Origin: Pseudomonadota bacterium
Lineage (GTDB): Bacteria; Desulfobacterota; Desulfovibrionia; Desulfovibrionales; Desulfomicrobiaceae
Length of the DNA: 64,000 bases
Direction: 5' to 3'
Assembly (NCBI GenBank): GCA_023393525.1
Contig: JAEWKZ010000093.1
Span: 4,200 to 68,199, forward strand
Below are positions 1-7,423 of the stretch, piece by piece (the stretch's first letter is position 1; each line of letters begins with the position of its first letter). Made by a program: the position numbers and the translations under genes. The notes under the pieces are model-generated. The model was not told where the DNA came from. It saw only the letters and a list, made by a program, of their open reading frames with translations, and made no database searches.

Positions 1-107
1 TGTAACAGCGCTACGCGATCTTGGAGATGGTTGATTTGCTGGTAGCAGTCACAGACCAGATGCTTGAGTTGCCCGACGTCATCGGGAAGATTTTTGATGT
101 CTCCCAC
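1..107 (-). CDS. tnpC: IS66 transposase TnpC, N-terminal fragment (runs off window)
   Basis: The minus-strand frame reads VGDIKNLPDDVGQLKHL and continues to the window edge without a stop. The LPDD-x3-LK pattern is the usual beginning of the large IS66 DDE transposase (about 500 aa), which carries out transposition. A GTG at 105-107 is the most likely start; an in-frame TTG at 141-143 is an alternative. Only about 35 codons are visible, so whether the gene is intact cannot be judged. It follows tnpB with a short A+T-rich spacer. Confidence 0.75.
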   Translation of the reverse strand, partial: MGDIKNLPDDVGQLKHLVCDCYQQINHLQDRVALL

Positions 108-154
108 GCAAATGCACTTAGCAATAATATATTGAAATAGCAAGGATTTTATTG

Positions 155-505
155 CTAAAGGACTGATTTGTAGTGCAGCCTTTGGTGCGCTCCTTGCGGC
201 GTGAGTGTGAGACCATCAAGGAGCCAGCCGAGCTGTTGCGGGGTGATGTTCATGACCTCGGGCGCCTGCTCGGGCCAGCAGAATCGATGCTTTTCCAGGC
301 GCTTGTGCCAGAGGCAGAAGCCGTTGCGGTCCCAGTACAGCACCTTGATGGCGTCACGCCTGCGATTGCAGAAGACGAAGAGGTGCCCGGAGAAAGGGTC
401 CAGATCAAGGATGCCCTGGACCGTCGTGCTCAGCCTGTCGATACCGGCACGCATGTCCGTGGTGCCGGGGGCAAGATAGACCTTGGCCGCAGGCATCCTC
501 AGCAT
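155..505 (-). CDS. tnpB: IS66 accessory protein TnpB (Orf2)
   Basis: The 116-aa product matches the IS66 Orf2 family (TnpB). Characteristic stretches are VYLAPGTTDMRAGIDRL near the N-terminus, LFVFCNRRRDAIKVLYWDRNGF in two parts around residues 43-65, and the C-terminal QQLGWLLDGL. Length and order relative to tnpA and tnpC are normal for the family. The protein is needed for IS66 transposition, but its biochemical role is not settled. The ATG overlaps the tnpA stop by 7 nt (ATGCTGA), which suggests translational coupling. A second ATG three codons in is a possible alternative start. Confidence 0.92.
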   Translation of the reverse strand: MLRMPAAKVYLAPGTTDMRAGIDRLSTTVQGILDLDPFSGHLFVFCNRRRDAIKVLYWDRNGFCLWHKRLEKHRFCWPEQAPEVMNITPQQLGWLLDGLTLTPQGAHQRLHYKSVL

Positions 506-822
506 CGAGGCTCCAGCACGGACAACAGCCGGGTCAGCGTAGCCTCGTCGAAGTCAGCCGGGATATCGAGAGCGTAACGGTTACCGACCAGCAACCCGAT
601 GGACGGAGCCTTCGCGGCCAGAGTGAACGGGAGTGGGACGATCGCGGGCGTTGCAGTTTCCACAGGCGACTCTGGCGGGTACTTCTTGGTCCAATACCCG
701 AACCTGCTTGAGGACAACCCGTGAACACGGCAATAACGGCCTTTGGACAGACCGCTTTCGCGCCATTGCTGAACGTGCTCATGCCAAAAAGCAGCACGGC
801 GCTCAAAATACGTGGATACCAT
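499..822 (-). CDS. tnpA: IS66 accessory protein TnpA (Orf1)
   Basis: The 107-aa product starts MVSTYFERRAAFWHEHV and contains WRESGLSKGRYCRVHGLS, the helix-turn-helix-like region of IS66 TnpA. The C-terminal half (IGLLVGNRYALDIPADFDE) is the usual second domain. The start is supported by GGAGG six bases upstream. It is the first gene of the element, 76 bp inside the proposed right terminus, and overlaps tnpB by 7 nt. It appears intact. Confidence 0.92.
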   Translation of the reverse strand: MVSTYFERRAAFWHEHVQQWRESGLSKGRYCRVHGLSSSRFGYWTKKYPPESPVETATPAIVPLPFTLAAKAPSIGLLVGNRYALDIPADFDEATLTRLLSVLEPRC

Positions 823-894
823 GATAACCTCCTTGAATCGGAGGTCTACTATCTCATAGGTTGAAATTATTGGAAGATGGGGTTTGCAGAGCGC

Positions 895-1284
895 TTACCG
901 CTGGCTCAAAAGCAGGTACAACAGCCCCATCTTGCCCGCAGATCGAACCGCTTGATCGAAAGATGGGTCATCCTTGTCATGCAGTTCTGCCGCTCTTTGA
1001 GCATCCCGCATATAACGATGCAGCCGTTCAGCGGGAACACGAGTTTCGCAATGGGACGCATCCCATCGCACCTGAACGCTGTCGTCATCCAATGCGGTGA
1101 CATACCCGGACTCGATGCTGACGGCGCTTCCTTGAATCACGACGACATGCGCCCTGTCGCCTTTGCTCCAGGGCATGTCCGCCGCGCACGAAATCGATGT
1201 TATGGTCAAGAGGAATAATACGCACGTAAAAATCAGAATCGAAATCGTTGATGAAGAGTTCCATTTTCTTTCAAAAAAAGGCAT
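895..1284 (-). pseudogene. exported protein gene truncated by the IS66 insertion
   Basis: The minus-strand frame encodes about 129 aa starting MPFFERKW, with a strong hydrophobic segment (ISILIFTCVLFLLTITSIS) and a likely cleavage site near SCAAD, so the product is probably exported. GGGGGTG stands six bases before the chosen ATG; an upstream in-frame ATG at 1326 has no ribosome site. The rest (GDRAHVVVIQGSAVSIE, then a charged region) was not recognised as a known family. The last sense codons read LLLSQR, and the TAA stop falls inside the IS terminus (GTAAGC), so the native C-terminus is missing. How much was lost is unknown. Confidence 0.6.
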
Positions 1285-1529
1285 CTGCGCACCCCCGCAA
1301 TGAAAACCAGAGAAAACGCACCTCATTATTCACAAAGAACAAATATATAGGATTTCTAATTTTTTGAAATAATGAAAACAGTGACAAGAAGCATGCAAAA
1401 CCTAGTACAAAATACGTACTCACATGACGCGAAAATACTGAACCCAGCGAATGTCTTCAGGAATGGCGAGCATCAACAAAAGACGTTCACGAGCGCCGTC
1501 CTCTCGCGGATTCATGGATCTGCGCAATC
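1285..1529. other. non-coding stretch between truncated gene and TRAP operon
   Basis: This stretch is more A+T-rich than its surroundings. It contains only short open frames without convincing ribosome sites or protein features. The part near 1285-1370 should hold the promoter of the leftward truncated gene, but no clear box pair was identified. Confidence 0.4.
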
Positions 1530-1559
1530 AAAAAGGGCCGGAATTCCTTCCGACCCCTT
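1530..1559 (-). terminator. Rho-independent terminator after dctM of TRAP system 1
   Basis: On the minus strand AGGGGTCGGAA pairs with TTCCGGCCCT (one bulge, one G-T pair) across a GGAA loop and is followed by TTTTT. It lies 45 bp past the dctM stop, so it closes the leftward TRAP operon. Confidence 0.75.
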
Positions 1560-1604
1560 GTGCGAATCAATACGGTGATGCTCGGGCGCGACCGCCGCCA
1601 TGCC

Positions 1605-2915
1605 CTACATGAGCGACGGCAGAAAGGTCACGATCCGAGGGATGAGAAAAAGGAGCGCAATGCCGGCGACCGTGGCCACCAGAAAGGGGTAGATGCCACG
1701 AAAGATGGATTCCAGACTGATGTTCTGCTTCATGGCCGTGGTCACGCCGTAGACCACGTAGACATTGATGCCCACGGGGGGGGTGATGACCCCCATCTCC
1801 GTGACCAGCACGATGATGACCCCGAACCAGATGGGATCGTAGCCAAGATCCATGACCACGGGGTAGAAGACCGGCACCGTCAGCATGATCATGGCCAGAG
1901 AATCCATGAAGCATCCGCCGACGAAATAGATCAGCACGATGATGGCCATGACCGCCAGGGCCGGAATTTCAAGACCGCCGATATAGCTTGCCGTGGTGAA
2001 GGGAATGCGGGTCACGGCCAGGAATTTGCCGAAAACCACGGCTCCGGCCACCAGGAAGAGAATCATGCACGAGGTGCGCAGCGTTTCTTCCAGCGACTTC
2101 ATGATCAGCCGCCAGTTCAGTTGCCGCCGCGCAAGGCCCAGCACCAGGACGCTCACCGCGCCCACCGAGGCCGCTTCCGTGGGCGTGAACCAGCCCTTGA
2201 ACAGACCCGCCAGGACCACGGCGAAGATGATCAGGGTGTCGGTCAGCCCGGTCAGGGACCTGAACCTGGCCGCCCAGGAGAAATGTTCGGCCACGGGGCC
2301 GTATTCGGGATGGCGGCGGCAGGTGACATAGACGGCGCACAGGAAGAGCGCGGTCAGCAGAAAGGCGGGCATGATGCCGGCCACGAAGAGCTTGCCGATG
2401 GATTGCTCGGTCAGCACCCCGTAGATGATGAGCACCACGCTCGGGGGCATGATCATGCCGAGTCCGCCGCCCGCAGCCACCGCTCCCGCCGCCAGACGGT
2501 CACGGTATCCGAAGCGCTTCATCTCCGGAATGGCCACCGTGGCCATGGTCGCGGCCGTGGCCGGACTTGACCCGCAGACCGCGCCGAAGGCGGTGCAGGC
2601 CGAAACCGTGGCCATGGCCAAACCGCCTCGGATGTGTCCGAAAAAGTGATAGGCCGTGGAGAAAAGCCGCCTGCTGATGCCGGCATTGAAGGCCAGCTGT
2701 CCCATGAGAATGAAGAGCGGGATGGTGGTCAGGTCGTAGGAGACAAAGACCTCGTACATGCTGCGGCTGAGCATGTTCAATCCGCCCTGAACGGAAGTCA
2801 GCACCGAAAAGCCCACCAAGCCGACCACGCCCATGACAAAGGCCACGGGCATGCGCGTGGCGAAAAGCAGGAGCATGATCGCGATGCCCAGAAATCCGAT
2901 TCCAGCCGGGCTCAT
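1605..2915 (-). CDS. dctM: TRAP transporter large permease subunit (DctM)
   Basis: The 436-aa integral membrane protein begins MSPAGIGFLGIAIMLLLF and has about 12 hydrophobic segments. It belongs to the DctM family, the channel subunit that imports organic acids with sodium. Family signatures include AACTAFGAVCGSSPATAATM-type sequence around residues 85-105, LGMIMPPSVVLIIYG, and TPTEAASVGA. The start was chosen because its ATGA overlaps the dctQ stop; the frame is open further upstream but there it only shadows dctQ. Full length for the family. The substrate cannot be read from sequence. Confidence 0.93.
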   Translation of the reverse strand: MSPAGIGFLGIAIMLLLFATRMPVAFVMGVVGLVGFSVLTSVQGGLNMLSRSMYEVFVSYDLTTIPLFILMGQLAFNAGISRRLFSTAYHFFGHIRGGLAMATVSACTAFGAVCGSSPATAATMATVAIPEMKRFGYRDRLAAGAVAAGGGLGMIMPPSVVLIIYGVLTEQSIGKLFVAGIMPAFLLTALFLCAVYVTCRRHPEYGPVAEHFSWAARFRSLTGLTDTLIIFAVVLAGLFKGWFTPTEAASVGAVSVLVLGLARRQLNWRLIMKSLEETLRTSCMILFLVAGAVVFGKFLAVTRIPFTTASYIGGLEIPALAVMAIIVLIYFVGGCFMDSLAMIMLTVPVFYPVVMDLGYDPIWFGVIIVLVTEMGVITPPVGINVYVVYGVTTAMKQNISLESIFRGIYPFLVATVAGIALLFLIPRIVTFLPSLM

Positions 2916-3397
2916 GATTTCCTCCATTGACGCACAAAGAGCGCGAAATCGACGAGCATGGCCAACGTGCCCACGGCGAAGCAGGCGCAGAGCGCATACA
3001 GGAGCAGGTATTCGGGCAGGCCCAGATTCATGGAGACTTCGCCTGAAAGATGCTTGTCCCGCGCATAGGCGCCCATCATGAACGTGACCACGGCAAAAAA
3101 GAGAATGGACAGAATCTCGCGCAGCAGCTTGAGCCGACGCCGCACCGTGGTCGACATGAGCTGCACGAAGACCTCCACCCCGATGTGCGAGCGATGGGAA
3201 TGGGCATACGGCAAGGACAGCCCCAGGGCCAGAACGGCCAGAAAGGTGACGACCTCCTCGGAGCCGAAAATGGGGCTGCGATTGAGCCGGCCGGTAATGT
3301 CGGCCACGGTCAGAAACGCCATGCCCAAAAGGCACAGGCATCCGCCGATGCGCATCACGCTTCCGATGCGGGCCATAATCTTTTCAACGATCTCCAC
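2912..3397 (-). CDS. dctQ: TRAP transporter small permease subunit (DctQ)
   Basis: The product is about 161 aa with four hydrophobic segments, as expected for DctQ, the small membrane subunit that pairs with DctM. The motif FGSEEVVTFLAVLALGLSLPYA and the following HIGVEV are typical. A GTG start at 3397 was chosen because GGGAGA lies six bases upstream; the longer open frame has a hydrophilic leader unlike the family. It overlaps dctM by 4 nt and is separated from dctP by a strong hairpin (3422-3457). Confidence 0.88.
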   Translation of the reverse strand: MEIVEKIMARIGSVMRIGGCLCLLGMAFLTVADITGRLNRSPIFGSEEVVTFLAVLALGLSLPYAHSHRSHIGVEVFVQLMSTTVRRRLKLLREILSILFFAVVTFMMGAYARDKHLSGEVSMNLGLPEYLLLYALCACFAVGTLAMLVDFALFVRQWRKS

Positions 3398-3421
3398 GAA
3401 CACTCTCCCGTTCTTGCATGA

Positions 3422-3457
3422 CGCAGGGGCAGGAGCCTTGCGGCTCGTGCCCCTGCG
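3422..3457 (-). promoter_or_regulatory. intercistronic hairpin between dctP and dctQ (system 1)
   Basis: CGCAGGGGCA-GGAGCC and GGCTCG-TGCCCCTGCG form a nearly perfect stem of about 16 bp around a TTGC loop. No T-tract follows on the minus strand, so it is more likely an mRNA-stabilising or partial-attenuation hairpin than a full terminator. It sits 20 bp after the dctP stop, where it could keep the binding protein in excess over the permease. Confidence 0.6.
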
Positions 3458-3476
3458 ATTATCGGACAAAACCAGA

Positions 3477-4481
3477 TTATTTCAAATTGGCGCGCATGAA
3501 TTCAAGCACGGCCTTGCCGTCCGCACCGACCTTGGAGCATTCGGCCTCGTACTCGCCGAAGATGGGTTCCATGGCCTTGGTCCAGCGCTCGGCCTCGGCC
3601 GGGTCCAGGGTGACCACGGCGTTGCCCTGCTGGGCCAGGAAAAATTCCAAACCTTCCGTGTCGCTGTCATCCCAGGCCTGCCCGTGCTTGGGCGTCCATT
3701 CACGGCTGACCTCGGTCATGGCCTGCTGCACTTCCGGGGAGAGGGACGCCCAGACATCCTTGTTGATGACCACGAAAAAGGTGGTCGTGTAGGCCACGGC
3801 GGTGGTGTCCGTCAAATAGTCGACGACTTCGCCCATTTTCCAACCCTTGTTGGTTTCAACGGGATAGATTCCACCGTTGACCACGCCCTTCTGGATGGAC
3901 TGGTAGGAGTCGGGCATGGACATGGCCACCGGATTGCCGCCCAGGGCGGTGATGACGCTGGCGCTGTTGCCGGTGGCGCGGATCTTCATACCCTTGAGCT
4001 CTTCCATGGAGGTGACGGGCTTGCCGGCGGTGTGCAGCTTGCCTGGGCCGTGGGCGTGAAAATACAGGACATGCACGTCGTCGAATTCCTTGGGCTTGAA
4101 CTGCTCGTACACGGCGTTGGCCAGGGCCGTGGCCTGCACGCCACTGGTGTAGCCCATGGGCAGATCGACTCCGGACAGGACCGGGAAGCGCCCCTTGGTG
4201 TAGCCGAGGGCCGAGAGACCGATGTCGGAGATGCGCTGCACCACGCCGTCGTAGCAGTCCTTGGGCTTGGTCAGGGTACCGGCCGGGTAGTAGTCGATGA
4301 CCACCTGACCGCCACTGCGCTTCTCGACCTCGCGGCACCACTCTTCGGCCAGGATCGACTGGACGTGGGTCGGGGGGAAGAAATTGCTGTAGGACAGCTT
4401 GACCGGCCCGGCGGCCATGGCCGGAGCCGAAAGTCCCAGAACGATGAAAGCCAGGGTCGCGACCCGTAAGAACAGCCTCAT
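3477..4481 (-). CDS. dctP: TRAP transporter periplasmic substrate-binding protein (DctP)
   Basis: The 334-aa protein has a classic signal peptide (MRLFLRVATLAFIVLGLSAP, cleavage after AMA) and a DctP-family solute receptor domain. Recognisable elements are LSYSNFFPPTHV at the start of the mature protein, MEELKGMKIRATGNSASVI around residues 160-180 with the conserved arginine that usually pairs with the substrate carboxylate, and GVVNGGIYPVE. GGAGG lies eight bases before the ATG. It is the first structural gene after tetR (53-bp gap, no separate promoter seen), so tetR-dctPQM may be one transcript. The ligand is probably an organic acid (inference). Confidence 0.92.
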   Translation of the reverse strand: MRLFLRVATLAFIVLGLSAPAMAAGPVKLSYSNFFPPTHVQSILAEEWCREVEKRSGGQVVIDYYPAGTLTKPKDCYDGVVQRISDIGLSALGYTKGRFPVLSGVDLPMGYTSGVQATALANAVYEQFKPKEFDDVHVLYFHAHGPGKLHTAGKPVTSMEELKGMKIRATGNSASVITALGGNPVAMSMPDSYQSIQKGVVNGGIYPVETNKGWKMGEVVDYLTDTTAVAYTTTFFVVINKDVWASLSPEVQQAMTEVSREWTPKHGQAWDDSDTEGLEFFLAQQGNAVVTLDPAEAERWTKAMEPIFGEYEAECSKVGADGKAVLEFMRANLK

Positions 4482-4534
4482 GACAACAATCCTCCGTGTG
4501 AAAAAGTGGGGCCGCGCACCATGCGCGAACCCGG

Positions 4535-5131
4535 TTATTCCTGGTCGTCCAGGGCGTTGGCCAGGGCCAGCTTCATGGCTGCCCGGCGAAAATCCGTGCG
4601 GTCGATGGTTCCCGTCCCGAGCAGGGAGTGGATCAGAAAACCCTCGAACAGGGCCGTGTTCAGCGCTCCGATCTTGGGAGCCGGATAGCCGCTTTTGACG
4701 TAGGGCGCGACGATGTCGTCAAAAATCTCGTCGGAAAGACGATACAGGGACTGATTGAGCTGGGCTCGCAAATCCTCGTTGCGGGAGGCGTGGATGGTGA
4801 ATTCAAGAAAGACCGAACTCCAGTTGCGGTCGTCGATCATGGTCTCCAGAAAATCGAGAATGCGGTCCATGACCTCTTCCAGACTGCGGGCATCCCGCAG
4901 AGCCGCATCGCGCATGGCGCGGTAGGACTGCATCTTGTCCGCGATGATGGCCAGCATGATCTCGTCCTTGCTCTGCCAGTGCCGGTAGAAATTGCCCTTG
5001 GCATAGCCCGCGTCGGAGGTGATCTCGGCCACGGTGGTGGCCACGAAGCCCTTGGCCGCGAACAGTTTTTCCGCCGATTCCAGCAGTTCGCGCTGCGTCT
5101 GGAGTGATTTTTCCTGCTGTTTTCTGGCCAC
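4535..5131 (-). CDS. TetR-family transcriptional regulator
   Basis: The product is about 198 aa with an N-terminal TetR helix-turn-helix: LLESAEKLFAAKGFVATTVAEI followed by AGYAKGNFYRHWQSKDEI in two parts (residues about 15-60). The C-terminal ligand domain is typical of the family in size and low in conservation. The GTG at 5131 was chosen because AAGGAG precedes it by a short spacer. The open frame upstream runs through the promoter and operator and is not coding. A 33-bp dyad sits just upstream, so autoregulation and control of the downstream TRAP genes are likely (inference). The effector is unknown. Confidence 0.9.
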   Translation of the reverse strand: MARKQQEKSLQTQRELLESAEKLFAAKGFVATTVAEITSDAGYAKGNFYRHWQSKDEIMLAIIADKMQSYRAMRDAALRDARSLEEVMDRILDFLETMIDDRNWSSVFLEFTIHASRNEDLRAQLNQSLYRLSDEIFDDIVAPYVKSGYPAPKIGALNTALFEGFLIHSLLGTGTIDRTDFRRAAMKLALANALDDQE

Positions 5132-5151
5132 GGGGCTCCTTATTGGATCAT

Positions 5152-5184
5152 GGTCATAAAGTGACCGGAAGTCATTTTGTGACC
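5152..5184 (-). promoter_or_regulatory. probable TetR operator (33-bp dyad)
   Basis: On the minus strand GGTCACAAAATGAC is followed by a 5-bp spacer and then GTCACTTTATGACC. The two 14-bp arms are imperfect inverted copies, and each also contains a smaller GGTCA/TGAC symmetry. The dyad lies between the tetR -10 box and its ribosome site, a classic repression position. Confidence 0.65.
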
Positions 5185-5212
5185 AAGTATTCTCATGCCG
5201 CCGATCTGTCAA
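5185..5212 (-). promoter_or_regulatory. sigma-70-type promoter of tetR
   Basis: The minus strand shows TTGACA (5207-5212, perfect -35) and, after 15-16 bp, AATACT/ATACTT (about 5185-5191) as a -10. The operator dyad begins immediately downstream. Confidence 0.55.
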
Positions 5213-5280
5213 GCATCGGCTGCTTTCAGGATTTCTTGACACCCCTCAAGGCCGCGACTAGCGTCTTCTCCACTTCGGAT

Positions 5281-5428
5281 ACCTTAGGGTGTAAAAGGGA
5301 ATCCCGTGCGAATCGGGAGCGGACCCGCCGCCGTAAGTTTCAACAAAGCCATGCTCCACGCTGTCCACTGGAATCGGTTCCGGGAAGGACGAGAATGGTG
5401 AAACGAGCCGGAAGACCTGTCCGAGGTA
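5281..5428 (+). ncRNA. cobalamin riboswitch
   Basis: This leader has the conserved core of the cobalamin riboswitch: AGGGAATCCCGTGCGAATC, then GGGAGCGGACCCGCCGCCGTAA, and the B12-box-like GCCGGAAGACCTG near the 3' end. TACCT (5281-5285) and AGGTA (5424-5428) can pair as the closing P1 helix, which sets the limits given. It lies 100 nt upstream of cbiK and should repress the operon when adenosylcobalamin is plentiful (known behaviour of the class). Confidence 0.92.
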
Positions 5429-5446
5429 CAGTCACAAGTCTGTGCT

Positions 5447-5470
5447 GCCTGCAACGGGGGTTTTGCGGGC
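5447..5470 (+). promoter_or_regulatory. possible expression-platform hairpin of the riboswitch
   Basis: GCCTGCAA pairs with TTGCGGGC (one G-T pair) just after the aptamer. No T-run follows, so it is not an obvious terminator. The loop CGGGGG could instead pair with CCCCCG just upstream of the cbiK ribosome site, which would suit translational control. This is inference from base complementarity only. Confidence 0.35.
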
Positions 5471-5529
5471 CGCGCCATTGGACAGTCGTCCTCTTTTCAC
5501 TCACCGCCCCCGCCAAACCTGGAGGTCTC

Positions 5530-6411
5530 ATGTTCAAAGCCTCGCATGTTTGCGGACTCATTCTTTTCCTTTTTCTGCTGGCCCTGTGCGGCCCGGCCCT
5601 GGCCGGACACAGGGAGCGGCCCCCGAAAAAAGGCATTCTGCTGGTGGCCTTCGGCACCACCGTGCCCGAAGCCCGCACCGCCCTGGTCCATATCGGTGAA
5701 AAGGCGGCGCAGCGCTTTTCCGGCCTTGAGATTCGCTGGGCCTATTCCTCGCGCATGGTGCGCGAAAAGCTCGCCGCCCAGGGTCAGCACTTCGACTCCC
5801 CGGCCATGGCCCTGGCGCGGATGATGGACGACGGCTTCACGCATGTGGCCGTGCAGTCGCTGCACACCATCCCCGGCGAGGAATTCCACGCCTTGAAGCA
5901 AACGGTCGACGCCTTCTCCGGCCTGCCCAAGGGCATGGACAGCGTGGAGCTGGGCCTGCCGCTGCTGGCCGAACCGGATGACGTGGAGCGGTGCGCCAAG
6001 GCCATCATGGCCAGCCTGCCGCCCGGACGCAAAAAAGGCGAGGCCGTCATCCTCATGGGGCACGGCACCCATCATCCCGCCAACATCTATTATCCCGGCC
6101 TGCAATATTCCCTGAACAGGCTCGATCCGCTGGTGCTGATCGGCACCGTCGAGGGCGCGCCCTCGCTGGACGACGTGCGGCAAACGCTCAAAAACAGCGC
6201 GGTATCCAAAGTCTATCTCGTGCCCTTCATGGCCGTGGCCGGGGATCATGCGGTCAACGACATGGCCGGCGACGAGGAGGATTCCTGGAAGTCCGTGCTC
6301 AGGGCCGACGGCCTGACCTGCGTTCCCGTCCTGCGCGGAACCGCGCAGATCCCCGCTTTCGTCGAGCTCTGGCTGGATCATCTGCAGGCGGTCCTGGAGC
6401 GTCTGCCCTAG
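5530..6411 (+). CDS. cbiK: periplasmic sirohydrochlorin cobaltochelatase CbiK
   Basis: The 293-aa protein inserts Co2+ into sirohydrochlorin, the entry step of the anaerobic cobalamin pathway. The first 26 residues (LILFLFLLALCGPALA) form a signal peptide, so this is the exported CbiK form known from Desulfovibrio vulgaris (CbiK-P). The mature part opens KKGILLVAFGTTVPEA. Candidate metal ligands His178 (LMGHGTHH), Glu208 (GTVEGAP) and His240 (AGDHAVND) have exactly the 30- and 32-residue spacing of Salmonella CbiK His145/Glu175/His207. GGAGG precedes the ATG. It is the first gene after the cobalamin riboswitch. A periplasmic chelatase cannot easily serve cytoplasmic synthesis, so a role in metal or tetrapyrrole uptake with the adjacent ABC genes is possible. 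Confidence 0.93.
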   Translation: MFKASHVCGLILFLFLLALCGPALAGHRERPPKKGILLVAFGTTVPEARTALVHIGEKAAQRFSGLEIRWAYSSRMVREKLAAQGQHFDSPAMALARMMDDGFTHVAVQSLHTIPGEEFHALKQTVDAFSGLPKGMDSVELGLPLLAEPDDVERCAKAIMASLPPGRKKGEAVILMGHGTHHPANIYYPGLQYSLNRLDPLVLIGTVEGAPSLDDVRQTLKNSAVSKVYLVPFMAVAGDHAVNDMAGDEEDSWKSVLRADGLTCVPVLRGTAQIPAFVELWLDHLQAVLERLP

Positions 6412-6415
6412 CCCC

Positions 6416-7423
6416 ATGAACGACACGCGACACATTCGGGCATGGCTGGCCATGGCGGCCGCCGTGCCCCTTTCCATCTACGCGGCCCTGTTTTTCGGGT
6501 CCTACCCCTTGTCCGCCGATGCCATCCACCAGGCCATCGGCGCCATGCTCCATGGCCAGGCCGAGACCCAGGCCCTGGTCATCGTGCGCGACATACGCCT
6601 CGGCCGCATCCTGCTCTCCTTTCTGACCGGAGCGGCCCTGGCCGTGTCCGGCGGCGTTTTCCAGGGCCTCTTGCGCAACCCCCTGGCCGACCCGTTCACC
6701 TTGGGCATATCCAGCGGCGCGGCCTGCGGGGCGGCCCTGGCCCTTGGCCTGGGCTGGACAATGGCCGGGCTTTCGACCCTTCCCCTGGCCGCCCTGGGCG
6801 GAGCCTTCGCCGCCATGATCCTGGTGCTGGCCATGAGCAGGCTGGCCGGGGATTTCTCCCGCGAGAGCCTGGTCCTGGGCGGCATCGTCGTCTCCACCTT
6901 TCTCGGCGCCCTCATCGCCCTCATCAAAGCGCTGAACGAAGAGTCCGTGGCGGCCATCGTGTTCTGGATCATGGGCAGCTTCCAAGGCCGGGGATTCGAG
7001 CACATCGAGCTCATGTTGCCCTACATGGCAGTCGGCTGCGCCCTGGTCCTTCTTCTGGCCCGCGAGCTCGACATCCTGGGGCTTGGGTCCGAACAGGCGG
7101 CCCAGGTCGGCGTGTCCGTGGGCCGGGCGCGCATCGGCCTGCTGGTCGGAGCCGGAGTGCTGACCGCCGCGGCAGTCAGCGTGTCCGGGATCATCGGCTT
7201 CGTCGGCCTGGTGGTGCCCCATCTGGTGCGCATGCTCATCGGGCCGGACTCCAGGCCCCTGCTTCTTTTCTCGGCCCTGGGCGGCGGAATTTTACTGCTC
7301 TGGTCCGACGTCCTGGCCCGCACCATTCTTTCGTACGGAGCGGAACTGCCCGTGGGCGTGGTCACGGCTCTGTTCGGCGGCCCCTTTTTCTGCCTGATCC
7401 TGGCCAGGGGGCGCAGACCATGA
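6416..7423 (+). CDS. FecCD/BtuC-family ABC transporter permease
   Basis: The 335-aa membrane protein belongs to the FecCD family, which imports iron-siderophores, heme, cobalamin or cobalt-chelates. It has about ten hydrophobic segments and the family patterns RLGRILLSFLTGAALAVSG, NPLADPFTLGISSGAACGAA and VSGIIGFVGLVVPHLVRML, split along the protein. It starts 5 bp after the cbiK stop and its stop overlaps the ATPase start (ATGA). Placement under the cobalamin riboswitch points to a corrinoid, cobalt or tetrapyrrole substrate, but sequence alone cannot decide. Confidence 0.9.
   Translation: MNDTRHIRAWLAMAAAVPLSIYAALFFGSYPLSADAIHQAIGAMLHGQAETQALVIVRDIRLGRILLSFLTGAALAVSGGVFQGLLRNPLADPFTLGISSGAACGAALALGLGWTMAGLSTLPLAALGGAFAAMILVLAMSRLAGDFSRESLVLGGIVVSTFLGALIALIKALNEESVAAIVFWIMGSFQGRGFEHIELMLPYMAVGCALVLLLARELDILGLGSEQAAQVGVSVGRARIGLLVGAGVLTAAAVSVSGIIGFVGLVVPHLVRMLIGPDSRPLLLFSALGGGILLLWSDVLARTILSYGAELPVGVVTALFGGPFFCLILARGRRP

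Larger units (their letters stand above)
1..898 (-). mobile_element. IS66-family insertion sequence, right-hand part
   Basis: The window opens inside an IS66-type element read on the minus strand: tnpA, tnpB and the start of tnpC are in the usual order. The right terminus is placed at 898 because the minus strand there begins GTAAGCGCTCTGCAAACC, and GTAAGCG is typical of IS66 terminal repeats. The left end lies outside the window. The insertion interrupts an exported-protein gene (895-1284). IS66 elements usually duplicate 8 bp, so CGCTGGCT (899-906) should recur beyond the other end. The boundary rests on motif recognition, not on seeing both ends. Confidence 0.85.

Noticed and set aside
1372..1578. 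68-aa plus-strand open frame in the gap before the TRAP operon
   Set aside because: Overlaps the terminator of the leftward operon and has no ribosome site or protein features.
1560..2570. 336-aa plus-strand open frame opposite dctM
   Set aside because: Rich in His/Asp/Arg/Gly of low complexity, with no ribosome site; it is the antisense shadow of the membrane protein gene.
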